This document shows positions 35,583 to 44,522 of a DNA stretch of 64,000 bases, piece by piece. The stretch comes from Thermodesulfovibrionales bacterium (GTDB lineage: Bacteria; Nitrospirota; Thermodesulfovibrionia; Thermodesulfovibrionales; Dissulfurispiraceae): assembly GCA_026415415.1 (NCBI GenBank), contig JAOAHE010000005.1, positions 1 to 64,000 of the forward strand, read 5' to 3'. How positions within the stretch are numbered: position 1 is the stretch's first letter; each line of letters begins with the position of its first letter. The translations under genes and the position numbers were made by a program. The notes beneath the pieces are model-generated. The model was not told the DNA's origin and did not search any database. It saw only the letters and a list, made by a program, of their open reading frames with translations.

Positions 35583-36205
35583 ATTGACCTTACTATTATA
35601 TCTCTAACCTCCTGAATTATCATCTCTAAGGGTTGGGAGGCATCAACAATCTTTATTCTTTTGGGTTCATCTTCATAAATTCTTCTATAGCCTTCTTTTA
35701 CTTTTTTATAAAACTCAATCTCTTCCAACTCAAATCTATCAACTTTTTTTATACTTCTGTTCCTTTTAAGCCCTAACTCAATATCTATATCAAGCAAGAT
35801 TGTAATATGAGGTTTTAACCCCCCTGTGACAATTTCTGTTAAATGTCTAATTAAAGAAAGATCTATACCCCTACCATATCCTTGGTAAGCTACAGTAGAG
35901 TCTATAAAGCGATCAGTTATTACTAACTTACCACTTTGTAAAGCAGGTAAAATTATCTCTTTTAAGTGCTGTGCCCTTGCTGCATTATAAAGAAAAAGTT
36001 CACACATATGGGACATATTCTTATGTTCTGCAGAGAGCAATATGTCTCTTATTTTATGTCCTATTTGGGTGCCTCCTGGCTCATAAGTTGTCATCACTTC
36101 ATACCCATCCATCATAAGAGTTTCTGCTATTAATCTTGAAATTGTGGTCTTGCCAGAACCTTCAATACCTTCAAAAGAGATTAAAAAACCTTTACTATTT
36201 TTCAT
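35576..36205 (-). CDS. tmk: Thymidylate kinase
   Basis: A 209-residue dTMP kinase. P-loop EGIEGSGKTT at residues 14-23, the DRF-type motif TDRFIDSTVAYQGYGRG near 96, and the dTMP-binding YEPGGT segment are intact. It converts dTMP to dTDP for DNA synthesis. It is first in a tmk-holB operon and is divergent from pilM across a 243-base AT-rich gap. Confidence 0.97.
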   Translation of the reverse strand: MKNSKGFLISFEGIEGSGKTTISRLIAETLMMDGYEVMTTYEPGGTQIGHKIRDILLSAEHKNMSHMCELFLYNAARAQHLKEIILPALQSGKLVITDRFIDSTVAYQGYGRGIDLSLIRHLTEIVTGGLKPHITILLDIDIELGLKRNRSIKKVDRFELEEIEFYKKVKEGYRRIYEDEPKRIKIVDASQPLEMIIQEVRDIIVRSIC

Positions 36206-36410
36206 AATGTAACTAACTTCTTAAAAAATAAGATCATCACAACTCAGCTAAATTAATTTATAAAAATTTAGCAAAACTCCCTTTCTTAACCCCTTATACT
36301 ATATTTTTCAAAAGCATCTCTAAAGATAATTTGTAACAATTATGGAGTTATTATAAAAATAAAATTTAAAAAAAAACTATATAAAGATTTTTTATATGAT
36401 AAATAAATAC

Positions 36411-36439
36411 TTGACAAATAAATTTATACATGGTATAGA
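36411..36439 (+). promoter_or_regulatory. Strong sigma70-like promoter of the pil operon, leaderless arrangement
   Basis: A perfect TTGACA (36411-36416), exactly 17 bases, then TATAGA (36434-36439). The pilM ATG follows 9 bases after the -10 box, so the mRNA would have at most a few 5' bases. No SD site is present. Confidence 0.7.
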
Positions 36440-36448
36440 AGATATAAC

Positions 36449-37504
36449 ATGTTCAAAAAAGAACAACTGACATTAGGCATTGATATAGGCTCAAGCAATA
36501 TCAAACTCGTACAACTAAAGAGAGTAGGGGGAGGTTATGAATTATTAAAATTTGAGATGGTTCCTGTTAAAGATGGCGTTATAGTTGATGGAGCCATAAT
36601 GGACAAAAGTAGTATCACAAATTCCTTAGCAGAACTTCTTAAAAAAGCAAATATTAATAAAGGACAAGCTTGTATAGGGTTAAGTGGACAGTCTTCATTA
36701 ATAATAAAAAGAGTGACTCTTCCCTACATGACAGATAAAGAACTAAGCCTATCAATAAAATTTGAAGCACAACAGTTTATACCCTTTGATTTAAGCGCTG
36801 TATCTATTGATTACTACATTCTTGATAAGACCCCAAAACCTGACAATACAATGGATGTTATCTTAGTTGCTGTTAACAATGACCTTTTAAATGACTACCT
36901 TGAGATTTTAGGAAATGTAGGATTAGAAGTTGTTGTTGTAGATGCAAAGCAGTTTGCTTTAAGTAATATGTTTGAACTTAACTATGGCTTAGTTGATCAA
37001 AAAAACATAGCCATAGCAGATATAGGAGCAAACTCTATTACACTTAATATAGTTCAAAAAGGCACACCTATTTTTTGGCGAGAAAGCGTTATTGGTAGCA
37101 CCTATCATACAGAAGTTATTGAAAACGCCTTTAATATACCCAGGGAAGATGCCGAAAGGCTTAAAAAAGGAATGGCAATTGAAGGCATATCCCCTGAAGA
37201 GGCAGAATCAATTATAAACAAAGCTTCAGATGAGCTATATGCAGATATATATAGATCCCTGGAAGTATTCAAAAGTAATTTTTACAATGAAACAGTAGAG
37301 AAGATAGCCATATGCGGTGGTGCATCATTAATAAAGAACTTTGCCACAGATATGGCTCACAGAATAGATATAGAGGTAGAAGTTATAGACCCCTTTAGAA
37401 AAATTCATATACCTGATAAGCTAAATCCATCCTACCTAAAGGAAATAGCTCCTTTAGCCGCAGTAGCTGTAGGCCTTGCAATAAGACGGCCAGGAGATAG
37501 ATGA
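36449..37504 (+). CDS. pilM: Type IV pilus assembly ATPase-fold protein PilM
   Basis: A 351-residue actin-fold cytoplasmic protein of the pilus inner-membrane platform. The LGIDIGSSNIKLVQL phosphate-binding start and ADIGANSITLNIV are typical, and it binds the N-terminus of PilN. It opens pilMNOPQ, with pilN one base after its stop. There is no SD; the promoter geometry predicts a leaderless message. Confidence 0.96.
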   Translation: MFKKEQLTLGIDIGSSNIKLVQLKRVGGGYELLKFEMVPVKDGVIVDGAIMDKSSITNSLAELLKKANINKGQACIGLSGQSSLIIKRVTLPYMTDKELSLSIKFEAQQFIPFDLSAVSIDYYILDKTPKPDNTMDVILVAVNNDLLNDYLEILGNVGLEVVVVDAKQFALSNMFELNYGLVDQKNIAIADIGANSITLNIVQKGTPIFWRESVIGSTYHTEVIENAFNIPREDAERLKKGMAIEGISPEEAESIINKASDELYADIYRSLEVFKSNFYNETVEKIAICGGASLIKNFATDMAHRIDIEVEVIDPFRKIHIPDKLNPSYLKEIAPLAAVAVGLAIRRPGDR

Positions 37505-37505
37505 A

Positions 37506-38060
37506 ATGATTAAGATTAACTTACTTCCACCAGATAAAAAACTAGAGAAAAAAGAAGTTACTCAAACACCAAGTAGAAAATTCCTTACTACCTTAATATT
37601 AGTAGTTTTAATTACTTTAGCAGCGCTTGTCGCTATTACCTCTTATCTTACCTATGCTAACGAAGAATTAAAAAAACAAAGCAACAATAACAAAGCCTTG
37701 ATAGGTCAGTTACAAAGAAATCTGCAAGATATCAAGAAATATGAAAGCTTAAATGCCAGCATAGAGAAAAAATCCAATCTAATAGAAACCTTAAGAAAAC
37801 ACCAAAACGTCCCTGTTAGGATACTTGATGAGATTAGCGCTATCCTTCCCGAGGGAGTATGGCTTACTAACCTCTCATACAAAGACAATGAGGTGATATT
37901 AGAAGGTTATGCTTTTACTAATTTAGATATTGTCTCTTATATTGAAAACTTTAAGAAATCTCCTTTTATCTCTGAACCATACTTAAATGAATCAAAATAT
38001 GATGAGATAAACAAAATCCAAGTCTATAAATTTAAACTTAACTTTAAAGTGAAGGTATAA
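37506..38060 (+). CDS. pilN: Type IV pilus inner-membrane protein PilN
   Basis: A 184-residue bitopic membrane protein. The conserved INLLPPDKK at residues 4-12 binds PilM, one transmembrane helix spans about 28-50, a coiled coil follows, then a small alpha/beta domain with LTNLSYKDNEVILEGYA. It pairs with PilO. It lies between pilM and pilO, with an SD GGAGAT overlapping the pilM end. Confidence 0.95.
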   Translation: MIKINLLPPDKKLEKKEVTQTPSRKFLTTLILVVLITLAALVAITSYLTYANEELKKQSNNNKALIGQLQRNLQDIKKYESLNASIEKKSNLIETLRKHQNVPVRILDEISAILPEGVWLTNLSYKDNEVILEGYAFTNLDIVSYIENFKKSPFISEPYLNESKYDEINKIQVYKFKLNFKVKV

Positions 38061-38068
38061 GCTAAGCT

Positions 38069-38704
38069 ATGGAATTCAAATTAGGATTTGATATTGAGAC
38101 TTTATCACCATTAAAAAGAAAATTACTAATCATACTGCCTGCATTAGCCTTATGTGTTTTGTTTTACACACTTTTTATAGGTCCCGCAATAGAAGAAAAT
38201 TCCAAATTAGAAGCAGAAGTTAAAAAGGAGAACGATGAGATAAATTTGCTCAAAATTCATTCTGCTAAGCTTCCAATATTAATAAAAGAAAATGAAAAAT
38301 TACAGAGAAAACTCTCTGAGCTACAGCTTCAGCTACCTGAAGAAAGAGAAGTCTCAGGCTTGCTTAAACAGGTATCAATATTAGGTGTCCAGGCCGGTTT
38401 GCATGTGATGACCTGGAAACCGAGAGCACGGGTAGTACATCCAAGTAAGGAAATATATGAAATACCTGTTGAAGTAGAAATGCGAGGTGATTTCCACAAT
38501 TTTGGTAAATTTTTCAGCACACTTACAAAGCTAAATAGAATTGTAAACTTAAACGATATAAATATCAAATCAGTTGATGCTAAGGTTCAGAAGGGGCCAA
38601 CTGGTTTAGATGTCCGTTTTATAACAACCACTTATTCTTTACTTAGCGAAGAAGATAAAAAACAATTACAAGCTGAAGAAGATAAAAAAGTAGGTAAAAA
38701 ATGA
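38069..38704 (+). CDS. pilO: Type IV pilus inner-membrane protein PilO
   Basis: A 211-residue bitopic protein with a transmembrane helix at about 19-40, a coiled coil (about 42-92), then the periplasmic ferredoxin-like domain (IYEIPVEVEMRGDFHNFGKFFSTLTKLNRIVN) typical of PilO. It forms a heterodimer with PilN and contacts PilP. The end overlaps the start of pilP by 4 bases. Confidence 0.95.
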   Translation: MEFKLGFDIETLSPLKRKLLIILPALALCVLFYTLFIGPAIEENSKLEAEVKKENDEINLLKIHSAKLPILIKENEKLQRKLSELQLQLPEEREVSGLLKQVSILGVQAGLHVMTWKPRARVVHPSKEIYEIPVEVEMRGDFHNFGKFFSTLTKLNRIVNLNDINIKSVDAKVQKGPTGLDVRFITTTYSLLSEEDKKQLQAEEDKKVGKK

Positions 38705-39189
38705 AAAAGACATTAATATTGGTTTTTATAACTCTTTTGCTTTTAACAAACTGTGAAAGCCAACCGCCTAAGACAAATGTTGTCCTCCCAAAGCCTCAGA
38801 TGCCAGCTGAACAAATAGCCCAAACTCAACAGCCAGCTTTACCTAAGGATGTAGGATACGAGTATAACCCTCAGGGCAGAAGAGACCCCTTTAAGTCCCT
38901 AATTATTAAACCCGAGATGGCAGAGAAAAAGAAAGGGTTGACACCACTTGAACAAGATGATATATCCACATTTAAACTAACTGCTATAGTCTGGAGTGGG
39001 GATCAATTTTATGCATTAATAACATTACCTGATGGAAAATCTTATACAGCAAAAAAAGGGACTAAACTCGGATTAGAAGGTGGGGTTATTCATGAGATTA
39101 CAAAGGATACTGTTATAGTTAGACACTATTTAAGAGATAAGAAACATAAAGACATAATATTAAAACTCCGTCTGGAGGAGCAAGGATGA
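38701..39189 (+). CDS. pilP: Type IV pilus lipoprotein PilP
   Basis: A 162-residue lipoprotein. The signal peptide ends LLTNC (Cys18); Asn at the position before Cys is less usual but accepted in some lipoproteins. A proline-rich unstructured stretch is followed by the beta-sandwich domain with GRRDPFKSLI and FKLTAIVWSGDQFYALITLPDGKSY. It links PilNO to the PilQ secretin. It overlaps pilO and pilQ by 4 bases each. Confidence 0.95.
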   Translation: MKKTLILVFITLLLLTNCESQPPKTNVVLPKPQMPAEQIAQTQQPALPKDVGYEYNPQGRRDPFKSLIIKPEMAEKKKGLTPLEQDDISTFKLTAIVWSGDQFYALITLPDGKSYTAKKGTKLGLEGGVIHEITKDTVIVRHYLRDKKHKDIILKLRLEEQG

Positions 39190-41303
39190 AAAAAAGAACA
39201 TACAAGACCTTAGAGATACGAAAAATTAAAGACTTTTTCAATTACCAATGTTTACTTAAACAATTAATACTCTGTGTAGCACTTCTTTTCTTATTTTTTT
39301 CTTTTGTATCTGCAAAACAAATTGAGATTACAAATATTACAGTAAACGAAGATTTTATCAAGATAGAGTCTAATGCCCCCTTGTCATACAGCATTTTTAA
39401 AGCCTCGGATCCTTTTACAACTGTCGTTGACTTTGAAAACACATCTCTTGGCAAATTTAAAGAAAAGATAAGCCCTAAAAACTCAATTATATCAGAAATC
39501 AGACCCTCTCAAATAAATAACCCTATTCCTATGGCAAGACTTGAAATCCTTTTAAGTGATCCTCTTGACATAGTACCACAAGTCAAAGAAGGAGCACTTT
39601 TTTTACAGGTAAAACTTCTTAATAACCCCAAAAATCACACCACAATATCTAACGAGACTAAAAATGCAAAAAAAATAACCTTGCTTAAGTTTGAAAAAGC
39701 TGCCGAATCTGTTGAGCTTATACTTAAAGGTGATGGTAACATGCCAGAGCCGGAAGTTACAGAGACTTCTGATTCTATAACGCTATTTATCCCAAATGTA
39801 ACTTTCTTCGCCACTTTACCCACAAACCTTCCACCGCCAATCAAAGATATTAAATACACTCAAGAAAAAGATGGTTTGAAGTTTAACGTAAATTTTTCAG
39901 AAAAAATTGATCCTCTTGCTTTTGCTTTTTCTGATGAGCTCATTATAGATATCCCTTATAAACCTAATAAACAAAAAACTCAAGAAAAACCTAAGCAAGA
40001 CCATATCAAAGAGGCCCCTACTCAGCAAACTCAACAACCTGTCAAAATAGAAAATAGCAAATTGATTACCCTTGACTTCCAAGATGCCGATGTAGTAGCT
40101 GTCTTGAGGCTTTTAGCTGACGTAAGCGGCAAAAATATAATAATTCATCCAGAGGTCAAAGGCAAAATTTCAATGAAATTAGTAAACGTTCCTTGGGAAC
40201 AAGCCCTTGATGTTACTCTTAAATCCCACAACTTAATCAAAATAGCAGAAGGAAACGTAATAAGGGTAGTGCCTATTAAAAATTTACAAGAAGAGACTAA
40301 ATTATTAGCTGAACTTAAAGAAGTTCAAAAGAGAGCAGAAGATCTCCACACAGAGGTTTTCATAGTGAACTACGCAAACGTAGAAAAAATAAAAGATTCA
40401 ATTGAAAAATCCAAGATATTAACAAAAGACTTAGGTAGCATAAGTATTGACCACAGAACACGAACTATTACTGTAAAAGACATACAGCCAGTAATATTAG
40501 AAGTAGCAAAGATCATAAAAAGCGTTGATAAACCAACAAAACAAGTTTTAATTGAAGCAAGGATAGTAGAGCTCAATAGCAAATACTCAAGAGGTCTTGG
40601 TGTTGAATGGGGATTTAAAGCAAGACCTTTTAATTGGGAAAGTGCCATCGTTGGTTCAGTTAGCCCATCTATACCTGGTGGTGCAGACTCTCCAGGGCTT
40701 ATAAACTTGCCAGCAGCAACGGGTTCAATTACAGAGCCTACCAGCGCAATAACTTTTGGATATCTAAACAGAAAACAAACATTAGGTCTTGATCTGCGGC
40801 TATCTGCAATTGAGAACGTTGGGAAAGGAAGAATTATATCTAAACCAAGAATAATCACTGGTGATAATCAAAAAGCAAAAATAGTTCAAGGTGAAAGCAT
40901 TCCTTACGGTGAAAGGACAACCACTGGTGGGGTAGCCGAAATCACCACCAAATTCAAAGATGTAGCTGTCACTATAGAAGTGACCCCTCAGATAACAGAT
41001 GACAATAGCATATTACTTGACGTTCTTGTTAACAAAGAAGACTTAATTGAGTTCGTCAATATAGGAGGCGGAACCTTAGCCCCAAGAACATCAAAATTAG
41101 AAAGTAGAACTAACCTGCTGCTTGAAAATGGTGAAACCATGGTAATTGGTGGTATTTATAAAAAAGATGAAAGAGACAACGAAGATAGAGTTCCATTTGT
41201 AGCTAGTATACCAATTGTAGGAGAGCTCTTTAAAAAGACAGTAAAAGAAGATGATGTAAAAGAATTCTTGATTTTCTTGACACCCAAAATAGTTATAAGA
41301 TAA
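39186..41303 (+). CDS. pilQ: Type IV pilus secretin PilQ
   Basis: A 705-residue outer-membrane secretin through which the pilus passes. A signal segment near residues 25-45 is followed by two AMIN domains (about 48-130 and 165-255), a linker rich in Gln, Lys and Pro, an STN/N0 domain (about 292-350), N1 and the secretin domain (about 450-705, with LIEARIVELNSKYSRGLGVEWG and the closing VPFVASIPIVGELFK). The AMIN domains may hold peptidoglycan. It ends the core operon; two lipoprotein genes follow in the same direction. Confidence 0.96.
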   Translation: MKKRTYKTLEIRKIKDFFNYQCLLKQLILCVALLFLFFSFVSAKQIEITNITVNEDFIKIESNAPLSYSIFKASDPFTTVVDFENTSLGKFKEKISPKNSIISEIRPSQINNPIPMARLEILLSDPLDIVPQVKEGALFLQVKLLNNPKNHTTISNETKNAKKITLLKFEKAAESVELILKGDGNMPEPEVTETSDSITLFIPNVTFFATLPTNLPPPIKDIKYTQEKDGLKFNVNFSEKIDPLAFAFSDELIIDIPYKPNKQKTQEKPKQDHIKEAPTQQTQQPVKIENSKLITLDFQDADVVAVLRLLADVSGKNIIIHPEVKGKISMKLVNVPWEQALDVTLKSHNLIKIAEGNVIRVVPIKNLQEETKLLAELKEVQKRAEDLHTEVFIVNYANVEKIKDSIEKSKILTKDLGSISIDHRTRTITVKDIQPVILEVAKIIKSVDKPTKQVLIEARIVELNSKYSRGLGVEWGFKARPFNWESAIVGSVSPSIPGGADSPGLINLPAATGSITEPTSAITFGYLNRKQTLGLDLRLSAIENVGKGRIISKPRIITGDNQKAKIVQGESIPYGERTTTGGVAEITTKFKDVAVTIEVTPQITDDNSILLDVLVNKEDLIEFVNIGGGTLAPRTSKLESRTNLLLENGETMVIGGIYKKDERDNEDRVPFVASIPIVGELFKKTVKEDDVKEFLIFLTPKIVIR

Positions 41304-41333
41304 GAAGATTTATATTGCTATAGGGGAGGATAG

Positions 41334-42032
41334 ATGATAAATAAACTATTTTTTTATTCCTTTGTTATTTTATTTTTACCTATTTTTTTAATCTCCTGTG
41401 GTGGAGGAGGAGCAGGTGCACCTGGTACATCCGGCACAGATGACATTGGTGTAATAATTGAAGCACAAATAAGACCCTATTTTCTTACTGCTGAGTGGGC
41501 GATTTCAACTTCTGAAACAACAAGCACAATCTCTTTTACTGGTAATTTTACAAGTTCAGTAGATGTAACACAAGGTGACTGTGATCCTGACCCTACAATC
41601 ATAGAGTTAGAGCCCTTTGCCGAACACAGTGCTGTTCTTGTAGTAAACACAAAACTCCTTAACCCTTCAAGTCCTTTTAAACCAGGTACTTTATATATTA
41701 CCGAGTATAGGATTGACTATTTCAGATCAACCGATTCCTTAGGAGCTCCACCAATTGAGTCTGACAAAAGATTTGTATTTATCCCTATCGAAGTTCCAAG
41801 TGGTGCAGGCAACAGATATAATGCTTCAAGTGTAGTATTTTTTGATCTTATAAGAAAATTTAAGTATGTAGAGATGTTAAATAGTGGGATGTATACATCT
41901 AAGCCTGGGTTACTCAATAACTACACAGCAGAGTATACCTTTTTCGGAAAAGACAGTTTCGATAAATCCTTTTCATTTAAGATAAGGCATGACTTTACAA
42001 TCGGTTCATTTAATAACTGTGACCTTCTATAA
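41334..42032 (+). CDS. Putative lipoprotein of unknown function downstream of pilQ
   Basis: A 232-residue secreted protein. The signal peptide ends in a lipobox (LISC, Cys22) followed by a Gly-rich linker. The rest is beta-rich with two conserved-looking Cys pairs but no family recognised. A strong GGGGAGG site precedes the start, 30 bases after pilQ, so it is almost surely in the pil operon. It may be a surface or periplasmic pilus-associated protein; function unknown. Confidence 0.7.
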   Translation: MINKLFFYSFVILFLPIFLISCGGGGAGAPGTSGTDDIGVIIEAQIRPYFLTAEWAISTSETTSTISFTGNFTSSVDVTQGDCDPDPTIIELEPFAEHSAVLVVNTKLLNPSSPFKPGTLYITEYRIDYFRSTDSLGAPPIESDKRFVFIPIEVPSGAGNRYNASSVVFFDLIRKFKYVEMLNSGMYTSKPGLLNNYTAEYTFFGKDSFDKSFSFKIRHDFTIGSFNNCDLL

Positions 42033-42052
42033 AATAAGAGGAGGATATATAG

Positions 42053-43429
42053 GTGAAGATATCTATAACATTTAAACATATAACCTTACTTAGGTCTTTT
42101 TCAATATTGACCTTAATACTAATTATCTCAAGCTGTGGTGGCGGCGGCGGTGGGTCATTACCTTCTATACCTGGTGAAAATACAGGAGTACCTTCAGTGG
42201 TACAACTCGTTCCTTCAACTTTTATAGCCCAGACTAACGGCTTTATAACCTTAAACACAAAAGTCTTAGATGGTAATGGCAAAGAAATCCCTAACATTAC
42301 AGTAACTTTCACAAATTTGTCGTCAATTGGATTTTTAAACTCAACAGTAGCGGTTACAGATAGCGCTGGTATAGCAAGGGTTAATGTATCTTCCACTACC
42401 CCAGGATTTGTTACCATTCTCGCTCAGGTATACACTGGAGCAGGACAGGTAAGAGATAGAAAAACAGTTTATTTTACAACAAAAGATACCTTAACAGTAA
42501 CGTTGGATATGGATGTAGACAGTGTACCTGCAACTTTACCACCTAACCAGTTATCAGATTTCACCCTGTTTGAAAATTCAAATGATGATACTATAAAGGT
42601 AACAGCCACTGTTAGAGATGCTGGTGGCGTGCCAGTAGGTGGTGGAATGTCAGTTTTATGGAGCAGCAGTCATACAGAAGCAAGATTCATAAGGACTGAT
42701 AATGAGACTAATATTTTTGGTCAGGCAGAGGCAGTGGTAAAGGTTGAACCTGAATCAATAAGAAATACAGAGACCTTTGTAAACATAGCAGCTTTTGCTC
42801 AAAATGGTGCTGCAAACATGGTTACTTTATTTTTAAAACCTGTTGTGCCAGACCCCACAGCTTCCTATCTTACAGCAAACCCACCTGTAGTTAATGTAAG
42901 TGGAACAGCCACAATCACAGCAGTCGTGATGCTTAACACAGGAGCCACCGCCCCTGACGGTACAACAGTGAATTTTAGTGTTACTTGTAATCCAAATACA
43001 TTCCCAGCTATAGTAACACCTTTTGCCCAAACAACAAACGGTGTTGCTCAGGCTACTTTTATCGCACCTCCTGCTCCTGCCATATGCACTGTCACAGGTA
43101 AAGTGGCAGGTATTGTTATAGGAACTGTAACTGTTACCGTAAGGGCACCTTTAAGCGTATTCCCAACATCTATGACACTTAACGAAGGGGATACAGCAAC
43201 CTTCACCATATTTGGCGGTGTTAAGCCCTATACAGTTTTATCCTCCAATCCTAATGTAACAGTATCACCAGTAACTGATACTCCTACAGGAGGCACCTTC
43301 ACAGTGACAGTGGGGAATGTCTGCACCCCTGTTCCACCTGCTACAACATGCTCAGCTTCTGTGACTATATTAGTAAGAGATGCTGTAGGAACCTCAGTCA
43401 CGATTACCCTCACAATTAATGGTACATGA
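42053..43429 (+). CDS. Lipoprotein with Ig-like (Big-1/invasin type) domains
   Basis: A 458-residue surface-type lipoprotein beginning at GTG with GAGGAGG just upstream. Lipobox ISSC (Cys25) then a run of six Gly. It then shows three Ig-like repeats. The first two carry the Big-1 pattern (ITLNTKVLDGNGKEIPNITVTF, IKVTATVRDAGGVPVGGGMSV), with DSAGIARVNVSS- and NIFGQAEAVVK-type ends. The third resembles a cell-adhesion fold with paired Cys. It follows the preceding lipoprotein by 20 bases and is capped by a strong terminator. It could be an adhesin-like partner of the pilus. Confidence 0.8.
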   Translation: MKISITFKHITLLRSFSILTLILIISSCGGGGGGSLPSIPGENTGVPSVVQLVPSTFIAQTNGFITLNTKVLDGNGKEIPNITVTFTNLSSIGFLNSTVAVTDSAGIARVNVSSTTPGFVTILAQVYTGAGQVRDRKTVYFTTKDTLTVTLDMDVDSVPATLPPNQLSDFTLFENSNDDTIKVTATVRDAGGVPVGGGMSVLWSSSHTEARFIRTDNETNIFGQAEAVVKVEPESIRNTETFVNIAAFAQNGAANMVTLFLKPVVPDPTASYLTANPPVVNVSGTATITAVVMLNTGATAPDGTTVNFSVTCNPNTFPAIVTPFAQTTNGVAQATFIAPPAPAICTVTGKVAGIVIGTVTVTVRAPLSVFPTSMTLNEGDTATFTIFGGVKPYTVLSSNPNVTVSPVTDTPTGGTFTVTVGNVCTPVPPATTCSASVTILVRDAVGTSVTITLTINGT

Positions 43430-43442
43430 TTCCTTAAGATAA

Positions 43443-43471
43443 AAAAAAGCGGGGTTAATCCCCGCTTTTTT
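43443..43471 (+). terminator. Rho-independent terminator of the pil operon
   Basis: AAAAAAGCGGGG, a 5-nt loop and CCCCGCTTTTTT. The GC core with a T-run on the plus side and an A-run on the other strand makes it efficient in either direction. Confidence 0.93.
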
Positions 43472-43672
43472 ATGCTTTATTAGCAGCAGAAGTAATGGAA
43501 ATTCCTATAGGTAATTGCCTTCCTGATAGAGCTACCAGTAATTTATGTTGCTAAACCTAAAATAATTTAGACAAAAAAGGGTCAAACTAATATTCTATTT
43601 TTTTTTATATCTGAGTATCGTATTAAGAGAAAAAATGCCAAACAAATTAAAGAGGATTACCCTCTTGAAAAA

Positions 43673-44461
43673 CTATTTAATATCTATCTCAAAAACTTTT
43701 ACTACCTTGCCTCCATCTGGATCTGAAACAGAAGCTTTAAATCTAATAAGCCCTTTTTCCTTCTTTGGAGATTTCCAAAGAATTTTCCCCGTCTCGGGAT
43801 TAATAGTCATTCCATCTGGTATAGGAGGTTCAAGAACATACGTTAATTGATCACCGTCAGGGTCAGATCCAATAAGTTGAATCTCATTGATCTGCGCTAA
43901 CTTTGTGTTTTGAAGAACATCTTTAATATCAATAGAAGGAGGTGAGTTTTGAACTATTATAGGCGTGCTAATAAAAGTATATCCTTTTTTACCATCTATA
44001 TATGGTGTAACAGATACACTTATAAGATCATTTTTTCTAAACATACCCTTAGGTAAAGTATCCTCTTTTATGCCTTCAACAGGCACATTGTTTATATACC
44101 ATTTGTATTCAAAAGAAACTTTTTGATCATCATAATTAGAAGTTGCAACTGCTTTTATGTTGTCAGATACCGTAGGAAACTGAGGATAGATTTGAATAGT
44201 TCTAATCATAAGAGCTTCTCTTTCTTTATAGTCAACGTCTCTCCTGTCTCCTTCAAATGATGGCTTCTCTTTATTAGTCGGCTTACTACTTTCTAACAAT
44301 AATTTAAAAAAAGGGGTAGAAGAGGTCTTTTCTGCAGAACTGGCTACTTCTTCAGCCATTTGCTGATATTCACGAATAAAGAAGATAACAGAAACAATTA
44401 AAAAAACCAGGGCGAGGACTATTGTAGTCCCTCGCCCTTTTAATTTATCTGGTTTTAACAT
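43673..44461 (-). CDS. Membrane-anchored protein with a putative Ig/cadherin-like domain
   Basis: A 262-residue protein with one transmembrane helix near the N-terminus (about 13-30), a flexible stretch, and two beta domains. The first has YKWYINNVPVEG, as in Ig-fold repeats. The second (about 175-262) is cadherin/He_PIG-like (LIGSDPDGDQLTYVLEP, NPETGKILWKSP). It is last in the minor-pilin/PilY1 operon, 61 bases after pilY1. No SD is seen; a TAATAT box 9 bases before the ATG could give its own near-leaderless transcript. A weak hairpin (AAGAGG/CCTCTT) lies past the stop. Confidence 0.7.
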   Translation of the reverse strand: MLKPDKLKGRGTTIVLALVFLIVSVIFFIREYQQMAEEVASSAEKTSSTPFFKLLLESSKPTNKEKPSFEGDRRDVDYKEREALMIRTIQIYPQFPTVSDNIKAVATSNYDDQKVSFEYKWYINNVPVEGIKEDTLPKGMFRKNDLISVSVTPYIDGKKGYTFISTPIIVQNSPPSIDIKDVLQNTKLAQINEIQLIGSDPDGDQLTYVLEPPIPDGMTINPETGKILWKSPKKEKGLIRFKASVSDPDGGKVVKVFEIDIK

Positions 44462-44522
44462 ATATATATCATATTACTTGCGATCATTTTTAAATTAAAA
44501 ATAACCACATGCTTACAACTGT

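Noticed and set aside
43472-43672. Short coding remnant past the pil terminator
   Set aside because: A 25-codon open stretch on the minus strand has no start, no SD and no recognisable similarity.
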